Positions 8,893 to 17,247 of a stretch of DNA of 64,000 nucleotides are shown here, piece after piece. The translations under genes and the position numbers were made by a program. The stretch comes from Arthrobacter jiangjiafuii (lineage in GTDB: Bacteria; Actinomycetota; Actinomycetes; Actinomycetales; Micrococcaceae): NCBI RefSeq assembly GCF_018622995.1, contig NZ_CP076022.1, positions 3,410,001 to 3,474,000 on the forward strand. Reading direction: 5' to 3'. Under the pieces are notes generated by a model. That model made no database searches. It was not told the origin of the DNA and saw nothing but the letters and a program-made list of their open reading frames with translations. Each line of letters starts with the position of its first letter. The first letter of the stretch is position 1.

Positions 8893-9465
8893 ATGCCTGA
8901 GCACATATCCACCCGGGATCGCATCCTCTCCGCCTACGAGGAACTGCTGATCAATGAAGGTCCCCGGGGGGCCACAATGGACGCCGTCGTCGCGCTGGCC
9001 GGAGTTTCCAAGGGCGGGCTGCTGTACCACTTCAAGAACAAGGAAGCCCTGGCCGCCGCCCTGATAACCCGGCTCCAGGAGCTGGCCGCCGAGGATATCC
9101 GGACCATGGCCGCTGATCCCGAGGGCCCGTCCCGGTACCTGGTCCGGGAATCCGTCTACGTGGGCAGCGCGCTGGACCGCGCCCTGATCGGCGTCGTACG
9201 CCTGGCCCAGGCCTCCGACGCGGAAGCCTCGGCAGTGCTCGAACGCATCCACCGCGACTGGATGGACCTGGTGCTGGCTGAGGTCGGCAGCCCGGCCATC
9301 GCCCGTGCCATTGTGCTGCTCGGCGACGGGCTCTACTACAACGAGGGCCTGCCCGGCGGCTGGCCGCGGGAGAAAAGCTCCTCCACCGCCGAGTCGGTGG
9401 CCGAGCTGCTGGAAGTCGTGGAAGTCCTGAAGGCACACGCAGCGTCGCTCCAGCGCTCCCGCTAG
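8893..9465 (+). CDS. TetR/AcrR family repressor of the adjacent exporter
   Basis: 190 residues. The N-terminal DNA-binding domain has the TetR HTH (ATMDAVVALAGVSKGGLLYH, then FKNKEAL) at residues about 25-55; the C-terminal ligand-binding half is variable, as usual. Divergent to the DHA2 exporter with a palindrome in the gap, so it very likely represses that exporter and itself until a substrate binds. The ATG at 8893 has no strong RBS, so translation may be weak or leaderless. Confidence 0.9.
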   Translation: MPEHISTRDRILSAYEELLINEGPRGATMDAVVALAGVSKGGLLYHFKNKEALAAALITRLQELAAEDIRTMAADPEGPSRYLVRESVYVGSALDRALIGVVRLAQASDAEASAVLERIHRDWMDLVLAEVGSPAIARAIVLLGDGLYYNEGLPGGWPREKSSSTAESVAELLEVVEVLKAHAASLQRSR

Positions 9466-9486
9466 GCCCTGTGCCACAGTAGGTCC

Positions 9487-9963
9487 ATGGAATTCAGCAC
9501 AGCAGACCTCTACGACCAGCACGGCGATCTCCTGGCGTCCGTGACCCTTCAGTTCCAGGACCTGGGCGGACACACCAGCTTCACCGGGCCGATCCGCACC
9601 GTCCGCTGCCTGGAAGACAACGGCTTGGTGAAGTCCCTCCTGAACTCCCCCGGCGGCGGTGCCGTGCTGGTGGTCGACGGCGCCGGATCCTTCAACAGCG
9701 CGCTGATGGGCGACATGATTGCCGGCGCGGCCGTGGCGAACGGCTGGGCCGGAGTGGTCATCAACGGACCGATCCGGGACCGGGCCGCCGTGGCCAAGCT
9801 TCCGCTGGGCGTAAAGGCGCTGGGCTCGAATCCGCGCAAGAGCGCCAAGGAATCCGCCGGCGAGGTGGATGTACCGGTTGAATTCGGCGGCGTCACCTTC
9901 CACCCGGGCGCCGTGCTCTATGCCGATGAAGACGGCATCCTCGTCGAACGCCGGGACGCGTAG
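9487..9963 (+). CDS. rraA: RraA-family protein (ribonuclease E regulator/HMG-aldolase fold)
   Basis: 158 residues covering the whole RraA fold, starting STADLYDQHGD and containing MGDMIAGAAVANGWAGVVI and GPIRDRAAVAKLPLGVKALG. The Gly-x-x-x-Gly loop and Arg-Asp pair (PIRDR) are the metal/carboxylate-binding positions shared with HMG/CHA aldolases. In E. coli RraA inhibits RNase E; in actinobacteria the role may be that or a pyruvate aldolase. Followed after 18 nt by a hydrolase gene on the same strand. Confidence 0.88.
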   Translation: MEFSTADLYDQHGDLLASVTLQFQDLGGHTSFTGPIRTVRCLEDNGLVKSLLNSPGGGAVLVVDGAGSFNSALMGDMIAGAAVANGWAGVVINGPIRDRAAVAKLPLGVKALGSNPRKSAKESAGEVDVPVEFGGVTFHPGAVLYADEDGILVERRDA

Positions 9964-9981
9964 AACGCTAGGAGCACTCCC

Positions 9982-10566
9982 GTGGCCAATGTCCTGCTGT
10001 TCCACCACGCGCAGGGGCTGACCTCCGGCATGGACGCTTTTGCGGACGTGCTGCGCGGGGCCGGCCACACCGTGACCGTCCCGGACCTTTACGACGGCCA
10101 CACCTTCGCGCACCTCGACGACGGCGTGGCCTACGCGCAGGAACTCGGTCTGGAGGAGATCGAGGAAGCCGGGGTCAGGATCGCCGGCCGCTTTCCGCCC
10201 GAAATGGTCTATATCGGCTTCTCGCTGGGAGTGCTTTGCGCCCAGCGGCTGGCGCAGACCCGGCCCGGCGCCCGCGGCGCGGTGCTGGTCAGTGCGTGTA
10301 TGCCGCTGGGAACCTACGCGGACAGCTGGCCGGACGGAGTGCCGGTGCAGATCCACGGCATGGACGCGGATCCGATCTTTGTGGAGGAGGGCGATCTCAG
10401 CGCCGCCGAGAACCTGGTCGAAGCCACCGGCGAGGCGGAGCTGATCCTGTATCCGGGCATCTCGCACCTCTTTGCGGACATCGCCCTGGCGGACTATGAC
10501 GAGAGCGCAGCACCCGCACTTACGGCGCGGGTGCTGGAGTTGCTCACTGCGATTGACGCGGCTTAG
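9982..10566 (+). CDS. Dienelactone hydrolase family protein
   Basis: 194-residue alpha/beta-hydrolase of the DLH family. It starts ANVLLFHHAQGLTSGM with GTG at 9982 behind a GGAG box. The nucleophile elbow reads YIGFSLGVLCAQ, giving G-F-S-L-G rather than the classic Cys of dienelactone hydrolases. Later regions fit catalytic Asp (GMDADPIFVEEGD) and His (YPGISHLFAD). Actinobacterial members are uncharacterised hydrolases. Its link to the upstream RraA gene is positional only. Confidence 0.88.
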   Translation: MANVLLFHHAQGLTSGMDAFADVLRGAGHTVTVPDLYDGHTFAHLDDGVAYAQELGLEEIEEAGVRIAGRFPPEMVYIGFSLGVLCAQRLAQTRPGARGAVLVSACMPLGTYADSWPDGVPVQIHGMDADPIFVEEGDLSAAENLVEATGEAELILYPGISHLFADIALADYDESAAPALTARVLELLTAIDAA

Positions 10567-10593
10567 GCGGTCCCGCCAGGTAGTCCTTCAGGC

Positions 10594-11439
10594 CTAGGCG
10601 TTCCAGAGTCCGTAGGAATCGGCCAGCGAGGAGATCTTCTGGGCGCGGGCCAGGCGCGGCAGGTAGGAACCATCGCCCACCACGGCGCCGGCGGCGTGCG
10701 CTTCGAGCAGCTCGTGGGCCCACAGGACCTCCGATTCGCTCGGCGAGAGGCCGTGGTTGATGAAGTCGGCAGCTTCAGGCATCAGGCAGAGCTTGCCGGT
10801 CATGCCCATGGACTGGGTGACCTTGCATGCCTCCAGCAGTTTGTCGCCCAGGGCACCGACGGTGGGGCCGTCGATCGGGCCGGGCAGCTGGCCGACGCGG
10901 GAAGCGACCACCAGCTTGGAGCGGGCGTAGGCCAGGGCCATGGGATCGTCGGAGGCACCGGTGTCGCGGCGGAAGTCACCGACGCCGAAGGCCAGGCGGA
11001 ACGTGCCCGGTGCGGAGGCAATCGCCGTCGCGTTCTCAATACCGAGGGCCGATTCCACCAGGGCCAGCACCGGGGTTCCTGCCTGCAGCCGCATGGCGGT
11101 GTGGGTGACCTGCTCGGGCTTTTCGGTCATGGCGAGCATGACGCCGCGCAGTCCCGGGGCTTTGGACAGGGCCGCGAGGTCGTCGGCCCAGTAGTCGGTT
11201 TCGATGCCGTTGACGCGCACCCAGGCGGTCATGCCGGTGGAGAGAGCCTCCACCACGCGTTCGCGGGCTTCAGCCTTGCCGGGGGCGGGCACGGCGTCTT
11301 CCATGTCGAACACCACGGAGTCCGCTTCGGAGGCAAGCGCCGGTGCGAAGTTCGCTTCATCGGCTGCCGAGGCCAGCAGCCAGGAACGGGAGAGTTTAGC
11401 GGGCAGCGACGCGGCGCGGCTGTTTCGGAAGGGTGCCAT
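10594..11439 (-). CDS. HpcH/HpaI aldolase (CitE-like lyase)
   Basis: 281 residues, TIM-barrel lyase of the CitE-like group (malyl-, citramalyl- or citryl-CoA type). Visible elements: SWLLASAADE, the metal-site strand SVVFDMEDAVPAPGKAEAR, VRVNGIETDYWADDL, LALVESALGIENATAIA (metal-binding Glu), FGVGDFRRDTG and GKLCLMPEAADFIN. The likely reaction is cleavage or formation of a beta-hydroxyacyl-CoA using acetyl-CoA and glyoxylate or pyruvate. It lies 107 nt past the allantoinase start region on the same strand, so a role in glyoxylate use from purines is possible, but it has its own upstream gap. Start ATG at 11439, weak RBS. Confidence 0.88.
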   Translation of the reverse strand: MAPFRNSRAASLPAKLSRSWLLASAADEANFAPALASEADSVVFDMEDAVPAPGKAEARERVVEALSTGMTAWVRVNGIETDYWADDLAALSKAPGLRGVMLAMTEKPEQVTHTAMRLQAGTPVLALVESALGIENATAIASAPGTFRLAFGVGDFRRDTGASDDPMALAYARSKLVVASRVGQLPGPIDGPTVGALGDKLLEACKVTQSMGMTGKLCLMPEAADFINHGLSPSESEVLWAHELLEAHAAGAVVGDGSYLPRLARAQKISSLADSYGLWNA

Positions 11440-11546
11440 AGATAAGACACTACTTTCACCGTGCCGGTTCGCTTAAATGCGACGCCAACGTTTGTGTCCA
11501 CCATCACTGCCTGGTTCCGGAAGGGCGGTTCCGGGGCCCGCTTCGG

Positions 11547-12902
11547 CTACGATTCCCCCCGCCGCAGCAGCCGCCCGCGCGGAACCAGGGGGTCGACGTC
11601 GGCGCCGGCCAGGAGGGTGCGGCGGACGACGCCGGTCAGTTCGGAGCCGGCGTAGGGCGTGATCGGGTTCTTGTGCTGCAGGGCGGCCGGGTCAACGGTA
11701 AAGGTGTCCTCAGCGGCAAACACGGCGAAGTCCGCGTCACGTCCCGGAATGATGCCGCCCTTGGCTTCCAGCCCGGCCAGCCGCGCCGGTGCCGCTGACA
11801 TCCACTGCACTACCTGCTCCAGGGGCACGCCCCGGGTCCTGGCTTCGGTCCAGATCAGGGCCAGGCCCAGCTGCAGGGAGGACACCCCGCCCCAGGCCAG
11901 GCCGAAGTCTCCGCTGTCCAGCGCCTTCAGGTCCAACGTGCTCGGTGAGTGGTCGGAGACGATGCAGTCGATCGTTCCGTCCATCAGGCCCTGCCAGAGC
12001 CGTTCCCGGTTGTCGTCCCCGCGGATCGGCGGACAGCATTTAAAGGCGGTGGCGCCGTCGGGAATCTGCTCTGCCGCGAGGGTGAGGTAATGCGGGCAGG
12101 TTTCCACGGTGAGGCGGACGCCGTCGGCCTTGGCGTCGGCGATCAGCGGCAGCGCATCGGCCGAGGACAGGTGCAGGATGTGGGCGCGGGCCCCGGTGCG
12201 CCGGGCCGCATTGATCACCTGGGTTATGGCGGTGTCCTCCGCGGCCGCCGGCCGGGAGGCAAGGAAATCGGTGTACCGGGCACCGGCGGCCGCGGGAGCC
12301 TGCCCGAGCACGGCGGGGTTTTCCGCATGGACGATCAGCAGCCCGTCGAAGCGCTTCAGCTCGGCCAGGTCGGCTTCCATCTCGGCCGGCTCAAGGTGGG
12401 GAAATTCGTCCACGCCGGAGTGGACCAGGAAGCACTTGAAGCCAAACACCCCGGCCTCATGCAGCGGCTGCAGCTGTGCGGCATTTCCCGGCACGGCGCC
12501 GCCCCAGAAGCCGACGTCCACGTAGGCCTGGGAAGCGGCAGCAGCCCGTTTGGTGTCCAGCGCTGCAACATCCACCGTGGGCGGGATGCTGTTCAGCGGC
12601 ATGTCGATCAGGGTGGTGACGCCGCCGGCCGCCGCGGCCCGGGTGGCGGAGGCGAATCCCTCCCATTCGGTGCGGCCGGGCTCGTTCACGTGGACATGGG
12701 TGTCCACCAGTCCGGGAAGCAGGGTTTCGTCGTCGGCCAGTTCGATCAGGGTGCCCCCTTCCAGCCCGGCGCCCAGGGGCACGACGGCGGTGATCACGCC
12801 GTCGTTGATGCCTACCTCGGCCGGGGCCGGGCCGTCAGGGGTCAGGACTGCCCGGCCGCGGATCACGGTGTCATACGGCGCCGTGTCATACGCCGGCGCC
12901 AC
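11547..12902 (-). CDS. allB: Allantoinase
   Basis: 451-residue cyclic amidohydrolase that opens allantoin to allantoate. Metal-binding HxH in [18 protein letters not shown], the carboxylated lysine in FKCFLVHSG, and later metal ligands in [13 protein letters not shown] and [10 protein letters not shown]. The GTG start follows the stop of the allE gene without any spacer (TAA|GTG) with GGAGG seven bases upstream inside that gene, indicating translational coupling. Last gene of the tight uraD/H - uricase - DUF6986 - allE - allB block. Confidence 0.95.
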   Translation of the reverse strand: MAPAYDTAPYDTVIRGRAVLTPDGPAPAEVGINDGVITAVVPLGAGLEGGTLIELADDETLLPGLVDTHVHVNEPGRTEWEGFASATRAAAAGGVTTLIDMPLNSIPPTVDVAALDTKRAAAASQAYVDVGFWGGAVPGNAAQLQPLHEAGVFGFKCFLVHSGVDEFPHLEPAEMEADLAELKRFDGLLIVHAENPAVLGQAPAAAGARYTDFLASRPAAAEDTAITQVINAARRTGARAHILHLSSADALPLIADAKADGVRLTVETCPHYLTLAAEQIPDGATAFKCCPPIRGDDNRERLWQGLMDGTIDCIVSDHSPSTLDLKALDSGDFGLAWGGVSSLQLGLALIWTEARTRGVPLEQVVQWMSAAPARLAGLEAKGGIIPGRDADFAVFAAEDTFTVDPAALQHKNPITPYAGSELTGVVRRTLLAGADVDPLVPRGRLLRRGES

Positions 12903-13745
12903 TTAACGGCCTCCGAGCAGGACCTGGCGGTTGACGTCCTTATAGAGCAGGTAGCGGAAGTTGGAGGGCCCGCCGGCATAACAGGCCTGCGGGCAGAACG
13001 CGCGCAGGGACATGTAGTCGCCTTCCTGCACCTCCACCCAGTCCTGGTTCAGCCGGTAGACGGCCTTGCCTTCGAGCACGTAGAGCCCGTGCTCCATCAC
13101 GTGGGTTTCGGCGAACGGAATCACCGCGCCCGGCTCGAAGGTCACCACGTTGACGTGCATGTCGTAGGCAATGTCATCGACCGGAATCATCCGGGTGGTC
13201 CGCCACTTGTTGTCCGTGCCCGGCATCGCGGCCGGTTCCAGGTCCGCCTCGTTGCCGAATACCGGTGCCGGCAGGTGCCCGGCCAGCGGCTGGTAGGCCT
13301 TGCGGATCCATTGGAACTTCGCCGGGTCCGCGCCGTCGTTGGACACCTCCCAGACCGTTTCCGGAGGCAGGTAGGCGAATCCGCCGGGGGTGAGCGTTTG
13401 CTCCCCGTCGGCCAGGGCAACGGTCAGCGTTCCTTCGAGCACAAACACGAAGGACTCCACCACGCCCTGTTCCGGCTCCGGAGTGCGGGACCCGCCGCCG
13501 GGCCCCACCTCCACCAGGTACTGGGCAAAGGTGGTGGCGCCGCCGGCCACCGGCCGGTTCAGGATCCAGGTGCGGGTGTCCCGCCAGCCGGGCAGCACGC
13601 TGACCACGATGTCCCGCAGCACTCCGCGCGGAATGACTGTGTACGCCTCGGTGACTACGGCGCGGGAGGTGAGCAGCTCGGTCTGGGCCGGCAGGCCTGC
13701 CTCGGGGGCGAAGTAGCGGGGGGCGTTGCGGTCTGGGGTGTTCAC
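12903..13745 (-). CDS. allE: (S)-ureidoglycine aminohydrolase
   Basis: 280-residue bicupin enzyme. It hydrolyses (S)-ureidoglycine to (S)-ureidoglycolate and ammonia, downstream of allantoate. N-terminal cupin: EPEQGVVESFVFVLEGTLTV, PGGFAYLPPETVWEV. C-terminal cupin: FEPGAVIPFAETHVMEHGLY and LEGKAVYRLNQDWVEVQEGD, with the metal-ligand Glu/His set. The GTG start directly abuts the stop of the upstream DUF6986 gene (TAA|GTG). Its substrate should be made by an allantoate amidohydrolase, which is not in this window. Confidence 0.93.
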   Translation of the reverse strand: MNTPDRNAPRYFAPEAGLPAQTELLTSRAVVTEAYTVIPRGVLRDIVVSVLPGWRDTRTWILNRPVAGGATTFAQYLVEVGPGGGSRTPEPEQGVVESFVFVLEGTLTVALADGEQTLTPGGFAYLPPETVWEVSNDGADPAKFQWIRKAYQPLAGHLPAPVFGNEADLEPAAMPGTDNKWRTTRMIPVDDIAYDMHVNVVTFEPGAVIPFAETHVMEHGLYVLEGKAVYRLNQDWVEVQEGDYMSLRAFCPQACYAGGPSNFRYLLYKDVNRQVLLGGR

Positions 13746-15131
13746 TTAGCGGACCTTCTCTGTGGGTGCGTTGGTGGCTGCGTTGGTGGTTGTGGCGGCG
13801 TCGGTGTTGGTGCCACTGGCTGGCTCCGTACCTGCCGCGGCGGCGTGGGGATGCGCGAGGGCAGCGAGGTCGGGGCCGGCCAGCCCGGTGTTCCTGACAA
13901 CCTCATCCCCGGTCAGCGCTCCGCAGAGCAAACCGCGGTGCACAAACCGGGCCAGGGCGCGCGCGGTGGCGGGCTCGTCGAGGACGCTGCCGGACCGTTT
14001 CTGCACATAATCGCGCAGCCGGCCCGCAGCGGCGTCGAACCCTTCCCGGTAGAAGGAGTAGGTGGCCAGATACCGGGTGGGCAGCTGCGCGGGGTGCAGG
14101 TCCCAGCCCTGGTAGAAGCCACGTTCCAGGGAACGGCGCACCAGCCGGGCGTGAAGCGCCCAGGCACTGCGGACCTCGCCGGGGGTGCCCAGCGGCAGGA
14201 TGTTCGTGGATCCGTCGGAGAGCCGGACGCCGGTTCCCGCGGCAGCCACCTGCATCACGGCCTTGGCGTAGTCGGCGGCCGGATGCTCCATGGACTGGTG
14301 CGCCGCGGCGATCTGCAGGGAGTCGCTGTAGTCATACGTGCCGTAATGCAGGCCGGAAACCCGCCCTTTGCCGCGGTGGATCAGCGGTGCCACCGGCACG
14401 GTGCCGTTGGCGGCCAGGATCAGCTGCGGGGTTTCCACCTGCACCTCGAACCGCAGCCGCCCCGGGGGAAGCCCGTGGGCCTCCTCCAGCCGCCCGCAGG
14501 TAAAGGCCATGGCTTCGACCTGATCCACCGTGGATACCTTGGGCAGCGTAAGCACCAGCCCGTCGGGCAGCGGACCGGACCCGAGCAGCCCGGACAGGAA
14601 CAGATCCAGTGTCCGGACGCCCCTGGCGCGGGTGGCTGCTTCGAAGGACTTGAACCTGATGCCGACAAACGGCGGCGCGGTGCCGGTGCGGACGGCGCCC
14701 GCCACCGCCGCCGCGGCGCGGACCGCATGGGCGTCCTCCTCAGCGTCGGGGCGCAGGCCGTAGCCGTCTTCGAAATCCAGCCGCAGGTCTTCGATGGGCT
14801 CGGTGCGCAGCTTGGCGTCGACCAGGGGCACGACGGCGGCGGCCAGGTCCGCGTCCAGGCCCAGCAGGGTGGCGAGCGCCGGCAATCCCCCGTGGTTTTC
14901 CACCGCGGACAGGCCGGCCGTGCCCCAGTCCGCGGGCAGCCCGGGAAGGCAGCGATCGGCCGGGATGTACACGGTATGCACGGGTTGCCGGGTGCCGGCG
15001 TCGCCGGGGTATGCGGCGGCGAGCAGCCGGTCGGTGTCGGCCAGCGCAGCGTCCAGGCGGAGCAGGTGCTCCCCGCCCAGGACGGTGGCCGGCGCCGGGT
15101 TTGGGTTCGGGTTCGGTGCCCTGCGGGGCAT
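13746..15131 (-). CDS. DUF6986 family, HpcH/HpaI aldolase-like protein in the purine operon
   Basis: 461 residues with a CitE/aldolase-like TIM-barrel pattern: RLDFEDGYGLRPDAEEDAHA resembles the acidic metal loop of CitE enzymes, FVGIRFKSFEA and FEVQVETPQLIL their later strands. It has extra DUF6986 segments (HYGTYDYSDSLQIAAAHQSM, LYQGWDLHPAQLPTRY-like). The family repeatedly travels with uricase in actinobacteria but has no established reaction. It overlaps the uricase stop by one base (TGATG), so translation is coupled. The tail after residue about 435 is low-complexity (Ala/Thr/Asn). The N-terminal PNPNPNPAP stretch may indicate a later start. Confidence 0.85.
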   Translation of the reverse strand: MPRRAPNPNPNPAPATVLGGEHLLRLDAALADTDRLLAAAYPGDAGTRQPVHTVYIPADRCLPGLPADWGTAGLSAVENHGGLPALATLLGLDADLAAAVVPLVDAKLRTEPIEDLRLDFEDGYGLRPDAEEDAHAVRAAAAVAGAVRTGTAPPFVGIRFKSFEAATRARGVRTLDLFLSGLLGSGPLPDGLVLTLPKVSTVDQVEAMAFTCGRLEEAHGLPPGRLRFEVQVETPQLILAANGTVPVAPLIHRGKGRVSGLHYGTYDYSDSLQIAAAHQSMEHPAADYAKAVMQVAAAGTGVRLSDGSTNILPLGTPGEVRSAWALHARLVRRSLERGFYQGWDLHPAQLPTRYLATYSFYREGFDAAAGRLRDYVQKRSGSVLDEPATARALARFVHRGLLCGALTGDEVVRNTGLAGPDLAALAHPHAAAAGTEPASGTNTDAATTTNAATNAPTEKVR

Positions 15132-16114
15132 CAGCAGAATCCGCCGATGGTGTTCCAGACCGGCGACTGGGGCTCCGTACCCTCCCGCAGCACGGCCGCC
15201 TCAATGAGTCCGTAGGGCCGGTCCGCGGCGAAGAAGACCTCGTTGGGGTTGTCGACCCCAAAGGGTGCCAGGTCCACCAGGAAGTGGTGGTTGTTCGGCA
15301 GTGACAGCCGGACCTCGTCGATTTCCGGATGGGCCTGGAGCACTGCCTTGCCCATTTCGAACATGCTCTGCTGCAGGGCCAGGGAATGGGTGGCAGCGAA
15401 GGCGTCCAGGAGCAGGTTCCGCACCGAAGCGTAGACGGCGTTGAAGTCCAGGCCGGAGAGGTCGGCGCCGTCGGCGTAGCGCCACTTGGCGGTGACGTCG
15501 GTGGCCAGGATCCGGTCGGTGGTCTCGGCCAGGGTGGTGTAGCGGTCCCGGGGGAAGCCGTGGAATTCGGAGCCGGTGGTTTTCAGGACGGTCAGGCCGG
15601 TGATCCCGGAGACCAGGTGGGTCCGGCCGTCCGCAGCGAGGAGCACCGCGGTCCGGATTTCGGACTTGTCCTTCGCGAAGGCGTGGTCGTGGTCGTTGAT
15701 CCGGTTCCAGAAGTACTGCTCCGCCGCCCAGCGTCCGCCGCTGACCCAGTCGAAACCGGTGGTGAAGTGGGCTGCCAGCCGGCCAAGGAACTCCTCCGGC
15801 GAGCCCACGCCGTCGCGCGCAAAGGCATAAATGGTGTTCTTCTGCGTATCGGTGGCCACCACATGCGAGTTGTCGCCCTGCGTGTGGGCCGCCTCAAAGT
15901 CGCCGTGCACCTGGGAGGTGACGCTGAGGTCCTCCAATTGATGCCGGGCGGTATCCCGCGTGACTTTGACCAGCCGGACCTCGGCCTTTCCATACTGGTT
16001 GCTGCCGAGCACAATCCGCGGCGCAGCGCCACTTTCCCCCGCTGCCGGTTCCGGATGTTGCGGTGCCTTTTCCGTGAAACTGTTCCCCATCGGGGCCTGC
16101 ATTGCTTCTGTCAT
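15131..16114 (-). CDS. Urate oxidase (uricase), factor-independent
   Basis: 327 residues. Oxidises urate with O2 to 5-hydroxyisourate and H2O2. Tunnelling-fold repeats are visible, with HTQGDNSHVVATDTQKNTIY carrying the catalytic Thr, HAFAKDKSEIRTAV, and the C-terminal EIDEVRLSLPNNHHFLVDLA that binds the purine. The 32 residues before GSNQYGKAEVRLVKV are an unusually long disordered extension, so a later start is possible, though no better RBS was seen. The start lies 5 nt after the fused OHCU decarboxylase/HIU hydrolase gene. H2O2 from this step may be handled by the catalases in the window. Confidence 0.95.
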   Translation of the reverse strand: MTEAMQAPMGNSFTEKAPQHPEPAAGESGAAPRIVLGSNQYGKAEVRLVKVTRDTARHQLEDLSVTSQVHGDFEAAHTQGDNSHVVATDTQKNTIYAFARDGVGSPEEFLGRLAAHFTTGFDWVSGGRWAAEQYFWNRINDHDHAFAKDKSEIRTAVLLAADGRTHLVSGITGLTVLKTTGSEFHGFPRDRYTTLAETTDRILATDVTAKWRYADGADLSGLDFNAVYASVRNLLLDAFAATHSLALQQSMFEMGKAVLQAHPEIDEVRLSLPNNHHFLVDLAPFGVDNPNEVFFAADRPYGLIEAAVLREGTEPQSPVWNTIGGFC

Positions 16115-16119
16115 GGTGG

Positions 16120-16971
16120 TCAGCTTCCTCGGTAGGTGGAGTAGGCGAAGGGACTGAGCAGCAGCGGCACGTGGTAGTGCTGCTCCGGGTTGGCGAGGGT
16201 GAAGGTCAGGGAGACGCTGGGGAAAAAGGTGTCGGTTGCCGTAGCGGCAAAGTAGTCGCCGGTGGCGAAGTCGATCCGGTAGGTACCCGGAAGCAGTTCT
16301 TCCGGGCCAAGGCTGCTGATCCGGCCGTCACCGTCCGTGGTGCCCTCTCCGACCTGGTCCCAACCGCCGTCGCGCAGGGACCAGAGGGAGGCGGCGACGC
16401 CGTCGGCCGGCTTTCCGGCAGCGGTATCCAGGACATGGGTGGTGATGTGGCTGCGCGCCACGCCCAGGAGTTTCCGGAGCCGGAGGATGGCGATGTCCCG
16501 CAGCTGGGCTGCGATGACGGGGAGTTCTTCGGCGGAGGTGTTGCCGAGCCGCTGGCGGAGATTATCCAGGATCTCCTCGCCGCTGCGCCCGGCCGCGCGG
16601 ATGAGGAAAACGCGGCCGAACTTGTCTTCATAGTCTCGGTTTCCGGCGAGCAGCCTCTCGGACAGGCCGTCGAGGCTGCTCACGGAGGCCTGCTCGCCGC
16701 GGGAGAACTGCGCCTCGGAGCCGGAACCGGCCGGACGCTCGCCGATTCGCGGATGATGGACCAGCGCAGCATCGATCTCTGCTTCGGTCCAGTCCGGGGC
16801 AGCGAGCTCAGCGAAGCTCAGCAGTTCCCCGGGGGTGGCAAACGGGCGGGCAGCTGCTACTTCTGAGGCCCAGCGCGGGATGTCGACGCAGGGGCGCAAC
16901 ATGGTTTCCGCCTCCGGCAGGGAGGCGGCGTTGAACGTGTCGAGAAAATTCCCGGAGAGCTCTGGTGCCAT
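16120..16971 (-). CDS. Bifunctional OHCU decarboxylase / 5-hydroxyisourate hydrolase
   Basis: 283 residues joining two consecutive steps after uricase. Residues about 1-165 are OHCU decarboxylase (UraD/PucL-N): HHPRIGERPAG with the catalytic His, SRGEQASV, NRDYEDKFGRVFLIRAAGRS. Residues about 170-283 are the transthyretin-like HIU hydrolase (UraH): SHITTHVLDTAAGKPADGV, YRIDFATGDYF and the signature C-terminus YSTYRGS. Product is (S)-allantoin. First gene of the leftward purine operon; direct TTTACG repeats lie upstream at 17055-17094. Confidence 0.95.
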   Translation of the reverse strand: MAPELSGNFLDTFNAASLPEAETMLRPCVDIPRWASEVAAARPFATPGELLSFAELAAPDWTEAEIDAALVHHPRIGERPAGSGSEAQFSRGEQASVSSLDGLSERLLAGNRDYEDKFGRVFLIRAAGRSGEEILDNLRQRLGNTSAEELPVIAAQLRDIAILRLRKLLGVARSHITTHVLDTAAGKPADGVAASLWSLRDGGWDQVGEGTTDGDGRISSLGPEELLPGTYRIDFATGDYFAATATDTFFPSVSLTFTLANPEQHYHVPLLLSPFAYSTYRGS

Positions 16972-17054
16972 GGGTGTCAGCTTTCAGATAGGCAGGACTG
17001 CAGTGTCGGCGCTGAACACCCTTGACCATCGGACAAGCCGACTTGATTCGATGT

Positions 17055-17094
17055 TTTACGACACTTCAGATGTTTACGGCGCTTTTTACGGCAC
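17055..17094. promoter_or_regulatory. Triple TTTACG direct repeats in the purine-operon promoter
   Basis: Three copies, TTTACGACAC (17055), TTTACGGCGC (17073) and TTTACGGCAC (17085), spaced 18 and 12 bp, lie about 85-115 bp upstream of the leftward purine operon. The surrounding gap 16972-17247 is strongly AT-rich for this genome. An inverted repeat CGGAA-N10-TTCCG (about 17160-17179) lies nearby. Likely binding sites of a purine-pathway regulator; none is encoded next door. Confidence 0.5.
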
Positions 17095-17247
17095 TGCAAT
17101 TGTTATTTGCGCCAGTCTGGGTGCCGCGGGCCCCGCCTGTCAAGAACGAATTGTTTGCGTCGGAATAAAACGAAGTTCCGTTTCCGGGGCGTTAATTCTC
17201 AGCCGCAGGCAGGTTAAATTCTTAGCGTTGAGTTGCCTCGGCGCCGC

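Noticed and set aside
7261-10467. Minus-strand frame of 1068 codons read as one large fusion protein
   Set aside because: Only the part up to GTG 8781 is the exporter; the rest is antisense to the TetR, RraA and hydrolase genes and has no recognisable domain.
11949-15215. 1088-codon plus-strand open frame opposite allantoinase to uricase
   Set aside because: Antisense artefact of high-GC codon bias; the minus strand encodes well-defined enzymes with all catalytic motifs and coupled starts.
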